Origin: Streptomyces sp. RerS4
GTDB lineage: Bacteria; Actinomycetota; Actinomycetes; Streptomycetales; Streptomycetaceae
DNA length: 64,000 nt
Reading direction: 5' to 3'
Assembly (NCBI RefSeq): GCF_023515955.1
Contig: NZ_CP097322.1
Span: 6,000,501 to 6,064,500 of the forward strand
Positions 34,901 to 43,900 of this stretch are shown here, piece by piece (position 1 is the stretch's first letter; each line of letters begins with the position of its first letter). Below the pieces are notes generated by a model, which saw only the letters and a list, made by a program, of their open reading frames with translations, made no database searches and was not told the DNA's origin. The position numbers were made by a program, and so were the translations under genes.

Positions 34901-37900
34901 GCGACCTGGCGCTGGCCGGTGGCGTCACCGTCATGGCCACCCCGGGCACGTTCGTCGGCTTCAGCCGCCAGCGCGGCCTGTCGGCCGACGGCCGCTGCCG
35001 CGCCTTCTCGGCCGACGCCGACGGCACCGGCTGGGGTGAGGGTGTCGGCATGCTGCTGGTGGAGCGGTTGTCGGACGCGCGCCGCAATGGGCATCCGGTG
35101 TTGGCGGTGGTGCGTGGTTCGGCCGTGAACCAGGATGGTGCGAGCAATGGTCTGACGGCGCCGAACGGGCCGTCGCAGCAGCGGGTGATCCGTGCCGCGT
35201 TGGCGAGCGCGGGGCTGACGGCCGCCGACGTGGACGCCGTGGAGGCCCATGGCACGGGCACTACCCTGGGCGACCCGATCGAGGCGCAGGCCCTGCTGGC
35301 CACCTACGGTCAGGACCGCCCCGAGGACCGTCCGCTGCTGCTGGGCTCCGTCAAGTCGAACCTCGGGCACACCCAGGCCGCCGCCGGCGTCGCCGGGATC
35401 ATCAAGATGGTCATGGCGATGCGGCACGGCGTCCTGCCCAAGACCCTGCACGCGGAGCAGCCGTCGCCGCACGTGGACTGGTCGGAGGGCGCCGTCAGCC
35501 TGCTGACGGAAACGGTGCCATGGCCCGAGACGGGCCGCCCGCGCCGCGCCGGCGTGTCCTCGTTCGGGATCAGCGGCACCAACGCGCACACGATCATCGA
35601 GCAGGCCCCGGACGCCGCCGACACCCCCACGGACGCCGACACCCACACCGACGCGGAAACCGCCCAGGGCGTGCTTCCCCTGCCACTGTCGGGCCGCACC
35701 GAGCAGGCCCTCTTCGACCAGGCCCGCGCCCTGAGCGCCCACCTGGCCGCCCACCCCGACCTCACGCTCACCGACCTCGCCTACTCCCTGGCCACGACCC
35801 GCGCCGACTTCGACCACCGGGCGGTGATCGTGGCGAAGGACCGGGCCACGGCCGCCACCGCCCTCGACCGACTGGCCGCCGGCCGGACGGCCCGAGGTCT
35901 GACCCGCGACACGGTCCGCAAGGCCGGCCGCACCGCCTTCCTGTTCACCGGACAAGGCAGCCAGCGCCTCGGCATGGGGCGCGAACTGTACGACGCCTAC
36001 CCGGTGTTCGCGGCGGCGCTGGACGCGGTGTCCGCGCACGTGGACCTCGAGGTACCGCTCAAGGACGTGCTGTTCGGGACGGACGACGACCTGCTCGACC
36101 GCACCGAGTACACCCAGCCGGCGCTGTTCGCCGTCGAGGTGGCCCTGTTCCGGCTCCTCGCATCGTGGGGCGTCACACCGGACTTCGTCGCCGGTCACTC
36201 CATCGGCGAGATCGCGGCGGCGCACGTCGCCGGCGTGCTCTCCCTCGCCGACGCATGCGAACTGGTCCGCGCCCGCGGCCGGTTGATGCAGGCCCTGCCG
36301 ACCGGCGGCGTGATGATCGCCCTCCAGGCGACGGAGGACGAAATCCTCCCGCTGCTGACGGACCGGGTGGGCATCGCCGCGGTCAACGGCCCGCGGTCCG
36401 TCGTGATCGCCGGCGACGCGGACGCGGCGACCGCGATCCTGGACGTCTTCCCGGACCGGAAGAAGAAGCGCCTCACCGTCAGCCACGCCTTCCACTCGCC
36501 CCACATGGACGGCATGCTGGACGACTTCCGCAAGGTGGCCGCCGGCCTCACCTACGAGACCCCGCGCATCCCGATCGTCTCGAACCTGACCGGCGCCCTC
36601 ATCACGGACGAGATGGGCTCGGCCGACTTCTGGGTCCGCCACGTCCGCGAGGCCGTCCGCTTCCTCGACGGCATCCGCGCCCTGGAAGCCGCCGGCGTGA
36701 CCACGTACCTCGAACTCGGCCCCGACGGCACCCTCTCCGCCCTCGCCCACGACTGCGTCACCGACCGCACCACCGCCGCCTTCGCCCCCACGCTGCGCGC
36801 CGACCGCCCCGAGGCACAGACCCTCACCACCGCGCTCGCGGTGGCCCACGCGCGCGGCCTCGCGGCCGACTGGCAGGCCTACTTCGCCCCGACCGGTGCA
36901 CGCCGCGTCGACCTGCCCACCTACCCCTTCCAGCGCGAGCGCTACTGGCCGCAGACCGCCGCCCCGCTGCCCGGCGACGCCACCGGCCTCGGCCTCGCGA
37001 CCGCCGGACACCCCCTCCTCGGCGCGGCGGTGTCCCTCGCGGAAGCCGACGGATGCGTCCTCACGGGCCGGCTCTCGCTGCGCACCCACCCCTGGCTCGC
37101 GGACCACGCCGTCATGGGCTCCGTCCTCGTCCCCGGCACGGCCTTCGTCGAGCTGGCCCTGCACGCCGGCGAGCGGGTCGGCGCCCCGGCCCTCGACGAA
37201 CTGACCCTCCAGACGCCGCTGGTCCTGTCCGGCGCCGGTGACGCCGTCCAGGTACAGGTCACCGTAGGGGCGCCCGACGCCTCCGGCGCCCGCCCGGTCG
37301 CCGTGTACTCCCGCCCGGCCGACGCCGAGGACGAGCCCTGGCTGCGGCACGCCGCCGGACTCCTGGCCGACGAGGTACGCCCCGCCGGCGCCGACCTCAC
37401 CGTCTGGCCGCCGACCGGCGCGACCCCCGCCCCGGTGGACGAGGCGTACGCGCTGCTCGACGCCTCCGGCCTCGGCTACGGACCCCTGTTCCGCGGCCTG
37501 CGCGCGGCCTGGCGGCGGGGCGGCGAACTCTTCGCCGAACTCGCCCTGACCGGAAGCACCCAGAGCGACGCCGACGCGTACGGGCTCCACCCCGCGCTGC
37601 TCGACTCCGCGCTGCACACCCTGGCGCTGGGCGCCGACGTACTGGCCGACGAGGCCGACGAGCCCGACCGGGCAGACGAGCCCGACCGGGCCGGTGCCGC
37701 CCGGCTGCCCTTCGCCTGGACCGGCGTACGCCTCCACGCGGCCGGCGCCGGCACCGCCCGGGTCCGCCTGGCCCCCGCCGGCGCGGGCGCGGTCTCGCTC
37801 GAACTGGCCGACCCCGCCGGCCGCCCCGTCGCCTCGGTGGACGCGCTGGCCCTGCGGGCGATCTCAGCCGAGCAGATCGGCGCGGCCGGCCGAGCCGGCC

Positions 37901-40900
37901 GCCCGGACTCCCTCTTCGGCGTCGACTGGACGGCCCTGCCGTCGGAGCGGACGGCGGCGGTCGACCTGTCGGCGGCCGTCGTGGGCGGGCCGATACCCGG
38001 CCTGGACCGCCCCGCGTACGCCGACCTGACCGCCCTCGCGGCGGCGGACGCCGACGTCCCCGACCTGGTCTTCGTCAGCGCGGACCCGGTCGCCGGGGCC
38101 GCGCTGCCGGCAGCGGTGCACACGAGGACCGCCGAGGCGCTGGCCCTCGTACGGGCCTGGCTCGCCGAGGAGCGGTTCGCCTCCTCGCGGCTGGTGTTCG
38201 TCACCCGTGGCGCCGCGGCGACGCACGACCCGGCCGAGACCGTCCGCGATCTCGCGGGGGCGGCGCTGTGGGGCCTCGTCCGGTCCGCCGCCACCGAACA
38301 CCCCGGCCGGTTCGCCCTGGTCGACCTGGCCGACGACGAGGCGGTCCTGCCCGAGCGGGCGCTCGTGGCGGCCGTGGCCTCGGCTTCGGGTGACTCCGAG
38401 GTGGTGGTGCGCGAGGGCGCGCTGCTGGTCCCGAGGCTGGCCCGCGCCGCGACGGCCGCCGACTCTCCCCTGGAGTGGGACGCCGAGGGCACGGTGCTGG
38501 TGACCGGTGCGAGCGGCTCGCTGGGCGCGCTGTTCGCCCGTCACCTGGTCGCCGAGCACGGCGTACGGCACCTGCTGCTGGTCAGCCGTCGGGGCGAAGC
38601 CGCCGAAGGCGCCGCCGAGTTGTCGGCCGAGCTCGCCGAGCGGGGCGCCGAGGTCGTATGGGCGGCCTGTGACGTGGCCGACCGGGACGCGCTGTCGGCC
38701 GTACTGGCCGCCATCCCGGCCGAGCACCCGCTCAAGGCCGTCGTGCACACGGCGGGCGTCCTGGACGACGGTGTCGTCGGGTCCCTGATCGCCGAGCGGC
38801 TGTCGGCCGTACTGCGTCCGAAGGTGGACGCCGCGTGGAACCTCCACGAGCTGACCGCCGATCTCGATCTGTCCGCGTTCGTCCTCTTCTCCTCCGCCGC
38901 CGGTGTGTTCGGCAACGCCGGCCAGGCCAACTACGCGGCGGGGAACGTGTTCCTCGACGCCCTGGCCGCGCACCGCCGGGCCCAGGGCCTGGCCGCCAGC
39001 TCGCTGGCCTGGGGCCTGTGGGCCGAGGTCGGCGGCATGGGGGACACCCTCGACGCCGAGGACGTCTCGCGCATGGGGCGCGGTGGTGTGCACGCCCTCA
39101 CCGCCGCCGAGGGTGTCGAACTGTTCGACACCGCCTGCGCTTCAGAGCGGTCCCTGCTCGTCCCGGTCACGCTCGACCTGACCGCCCTCCGAGCCCAGGC
39201 CGGTGCCGGCCTGCTTCCGCCGCTGCTGTCCGGCCTGGTGCGTACGCCCACCCGCCGGGCCGCCGGCGCCCCGACGGCCGGTGACACGCCGGCCGGACGC
39301 CTGGCCGGCCTGTCGGCCGCCGAACAGTCCGCCTTCGTACTCGACCTCGTACGCACCCAGGTCGCCGCCGTACTCGGCTACGCCGGGCCCGAGGCGGTCG
39401 AGGCCGACCGGTCCTTCCGCGAGCTCGGCTTCGACTCGCTGACCGCCGTCGAACTGCGCAACCTGCTGGGCTCCGCCACCGGACTCCGGCTGCCGGCCAC
39501 GCTCGTCTTCGACTACCCGACCTCGATCGTCCTCGCCGACCACCTGCGCACCGAACTCCTCGGAGCCGCGCCCGCCGCGCCGACCGCACCGGTCGCAGTC
39601 GCCCTCCGCGACGACGAACCCATCGCCATCGTCGGCCTGGGCTGCCGCTACCCCGGGGACGTGCAGTCGCCCGAGGACCTGTGGCGGCTCGTGCTGGACG
39701 GCCGGGACGTCGTGTCCGGGTTCCCCGACGACCGGGGCTGGAACGTCGACGGCCTCTTCGACACCGACCCCGGCCGCGAGGGCACCAGCTACGCCCGCGA
39801 GGGCGGCTTCCTCTCCGACGCCTCCGCCTTCGACCCGGCCTTCTTCGGGATCTCCCCCCGCGAGGCCGTCGCCATGGACCCGCAGCAGCGGCTGCTGCTG
39901 GAAACCTCCTGGGAGGCGTTCGAGCGGGCCGGCATCGATCCCCGCTCCCTGCGCGGGACGCGGACCGGCGTCTTCGCCGGCGTCATGTACCACGACTACG
40001 CCTCCCGGCTCGCCGCTCTGCCCGAGGGCGTCGAGGGATTCCTCGGCACGGGCAACGCGGGCAGCGTCATCTCCGGCCGGCTGTCCTACACGTTCGGCCT
40101 GGAGGGTCCGGCGGTCACCGTCGACACGGCCTGCTCTTCCTCCCTGGTGGCCCTGCACCTGGCCGTGCAGGCGCTGCGCAGCGGCGAGTGCTCGCTCGCC
40201 CTGGCGGGCGGGGTGACCGTGATGGCGACCCCCGCGGCCTTCGTGGAGTTCAGCCGGCAGCGGGGCCTCGCGGCCGACGGCCGCTGCAAGGCCTTCTCGG
40301 CCGACGCCGACGGCACCGGCTGGGCCGAGGGCGCCGGCGTCCTGCTGGTGGAGCGGCTCTCGGACGCTCGCCGCAACGGGCACCCGGTGCTGGCCGTGGT
40401 CCGCGGGACGGCGATCAACCAGGACGGCGCCTCCAACGGCCTCACCGCCCCCAACGGCCCCTCCCAGCAGCGCGTCATCCGCCAGGCCCTGGCAAACGCC
40501 GGTCTGTCCGCCGCCGAGGTGGACGCCGTCGAGGCGCACGGTACGGGCACGACGCTGGGCGACCCGATCGAGGCGCAGGCACTGCTGGCCACGTACGGCC
40601 AGGAGCGGGCGCAGGACCGTCCGTTGCTGCTCGGCTCCGTCAAGTCGAACATGGGCCACACGCAGGCCGCCGCCGGTGTCGCAGGCGTGATCAAGATGAT
40701 CATGGCGATGCGGCACGGGATCCTGCCCAAGACCCTGCACGTGGACGAGCCGACCCCGCACGTCGACTGGGCGGCCGGAGCCGTGACGCTGCTGGAGTCG
40801 GCCACCGACTGGCCGCAGACGGGCCGCCCGCGCCGCGCCGCGATCTCCTCGTTCGGCTTCAGCGGGACCAACGCCCACGCCATCATCGAGCAGGCCCCCC

Positions 40901-43900
40901 AGGCGACCCCGTCCGAGGTGACCCAGCCGGAGCCCGCGACGCGGCCCGCCCCCGCCCGGGTGCCCGGCAGCCTGCCGTGGCTCCTCTCGGCGAAGGATCC
41001 GGGGGCCCTGCGCGAGCAGGCGGCCCGCCTGGCCGCGCACGTGGTCGAGCACCCCGACCTGTCCCCGAGCGACATCGGCCTCTCCCTGGCCACGACCAGG
41101 ACCGCCCTCGACCGGCGGGCCGCCGTCGTCGCCGAGGACCGCGACGGATTCCTCGCGGGTCTCTCCGCGCTCGCCGCGGGCGAGTGGACGGCCGGCCTGC
41201 TGGAAGGCTCGCCGACCACCGGGAAGCTCGCCTTCCTGTTCACCGGCCAGGGCAGCCAGCGCCTCGGGATGGGTCGGGAACTGTACGACGCCCACCCGGC
41301 GTTCGCGCAGGCACTGGACGCGGTGTGTGAGCGGCTGGAACTTCCGCTGAAGGACGTGTTGTTCGGCGCTGATGCCGCGCTTGTGGATCGTACGGAGTAC
41401 ACGCAGCCGGCGTTGTTCGCGATGGAGGTGGCGCTGTTTCGGCTGCTGGAATCGTGGGGTGTGGAGCCGGACTTCGTGTCCGGGCATTCGATCGGTGAGA
41501 TCGCCGCCGCGCATGTGGCGGGGGTGTTCTCGCTGGAGGACGCGTGTGCCCTGGTCGCGGCTCGTGGCCGGTTGATGCAGGCGCTGCCGGCCGGTGGGGT
41601 GATGATCGCGGTGCAGGCGTCGGAGGAGGAGATCCTTCCGCTGCTGACGGATCGGGTGAGCGTCGCCGCCGTCAACGGTCCGCAGTCGGTGGTCATTGCC
41701 GGTGACGAGGACGCGGCGAGCGCCATCGCCGAGTCGTTCCCCGACCGGAAGACCAAGCGCCTGACCGTCAGCCACGCCTTCCACTCGCCGCACATGGACG
41801 GCATGCTCGACGCCTTCCGCGAGGTCGCGCAGCGGCTCACGTACGCCGCTCCGCGCATCCCGATCGTGTCGAACCTGACGGGCGTCCTGGTCACCGACGA
41901 GATGGCGACGGCCGACTTCTGGGTCCGCCACGTCCGCGAGGCCGTCCGCTTCCTCGACGGCGTACGCGCCCTGGAGGACGCGGGGGTCACCACGTACCTC
42001 GAACTCGGGCCCGACGGCGTCCTCTCCGCGCTCGCGCAGGACTGCCTCACCACCGACGGGGCGGCCTTCCTCCCGGTCCTGCGGGCCGACCGCCCCGAGG
42101 AGGCCGGCCTCGCCTCGGCCCTCGCGCAGGCGCACCTGCGGGGGATCCCCGTCGACTGGTCCGCGTACTACGCCGGCACCGGCGCCCGCCGGGTCGACCT
42201 GCCCACCTACGCCTTCCAGCGTCAGCGGTACTGGCTGGAGGCCCCCGCCCACGCCCTCGCGGGTGACGTCGCCTCCGCCGGACTCGGCGCGACCGCGCAC
42301 CCGCTGCTCGGGGCGGCCGTCGACCTGCCCGACTCGGACGGGTTCCTCTTCTCCGGGCGGCTCTCGCTGCGCACCCACCCCTGGCTGGTCGATCACCGCG
42401 TCGCCGGCGCCGTCCTGGTGCCGGGCGCCGCGCTGGTGGAACTGGCCGTCCGCGCGGGCGACCACGCCGGCTGCGGCCTGCTGGACGACCTGACGCTCGA
42501 AGCGCCGCTCGTCCTGCCCGAGACGGGCGGGACGCAGCTGCGGCTCGCCGTGGCCGCGCCCGACGCGGACGGCCGCCGGGCCTTCCAGGTCTACTCGCGC
42601 CCCGAGGCGGCCACCCCCGACGAGCCGTGGACCCGTCATGCCGACGGCGTCCTCGCCCCCGACGCCCCCGATGCCCGAGGCGCCGACGCGGAGGCCCTCG
42701 AGCAGTGGCCGCCGGCCGAAGCCGTCGAGTGCCCGGTGGACGAGCTCTACCCGGGTTTCGAGGCCATCGGCCTCGGCTACGGCCCCGCCTTCCGCAACCT
42801 GCGCCGGGCCTACCGGCTGGGGGACGAGGTGTTCGCCGAGGTCTCCCTCGCCGAGGACCGCCTCCCGGAAGCCGCCCCGTACGGGCTCCACCCGGCGCTC
42901 CTCGACGCCGCCCTGCACGCCGTCGGGCTCGGGGAGTTCTTCCCCGACGGCCCGGAGGGCGCGCGGCTTCCCTTCTCGTGGGACGGCGTACGCCTGTACG
43001 CCGCCGGCGCCGCCGCACTGCGCGTACGGATGGCCCCGGCCGGCCGGGACGCGGTGGCACTGACCCTGTGGGACGCCGCCGGACAGCCCGTCCTGACCGT
43101 CGACTCGCTCGTCCTGCGCCCCCTCGCCACCGACGGCATCGCAGCGGCCGGGCCCGGCGCCGGCCCCGTGCGCGAGGCGCTCTTCCAGGTCGACTGGACC
43201 GAGCTCGCCGTGCCCGAAGCGCCCGCAGTACCGTCCCCCGGCGGACCGTGGGCGCTGCTCGGCGCGGATCCGCTCAAGGTGGGCGCCGGCCTCGAACGGA
43301 CAGGCCTGCTCGCCGACCCGGCCGAGACGACCCACGCCGACCTGGGCGCCCTCGGCGAGGCCTTCGACCTGGCCGAGGCGCTGGGGGAGCCGGTACCGGA
43401 GACGGTCCTCGTCTCCCTGGCCCCCGACCTCGCGACCCCGGACGTGTCCCGCGCCGCCCACGCCGCGACCGGGCGGGCCCTTGAACTCGTCCGGGGATGG
43501 CTGGCGGACGAACGGTTCGCCGCCTCGCGGCTCGCCGTCGTCACCCGGGGCGCAGTCTCCACGGACCCCGGCGAGGACGTGACGGACCTCGCGCACGCGG
43601 CGGTGTGGGGCCTGGTGCGCTCCGCCCAGGCCGAGCACCCCGACCGGTTCGTCCTGATCGACCTCGACGGGGAGGACGCCTCGCACGCGGCCCTGCCCGC
43701 CGCGCTCGCCGGCGACGAGACCCAACTCGCCCTGCGCGAAGGGGCCGTACGCGTACCCCGCCTGGCCCGCGCGGCCCTCACCGCGCCGACGGACGACGCC
43801 CCCGCCGGCCCGGACCCCGAGGGCACCGTCCTGATCACCGGAGCCACCGGCACCCTCGGCGGCCTGCTCGCCCGACACCTCGTCGCCGAGCACGGCGTAC

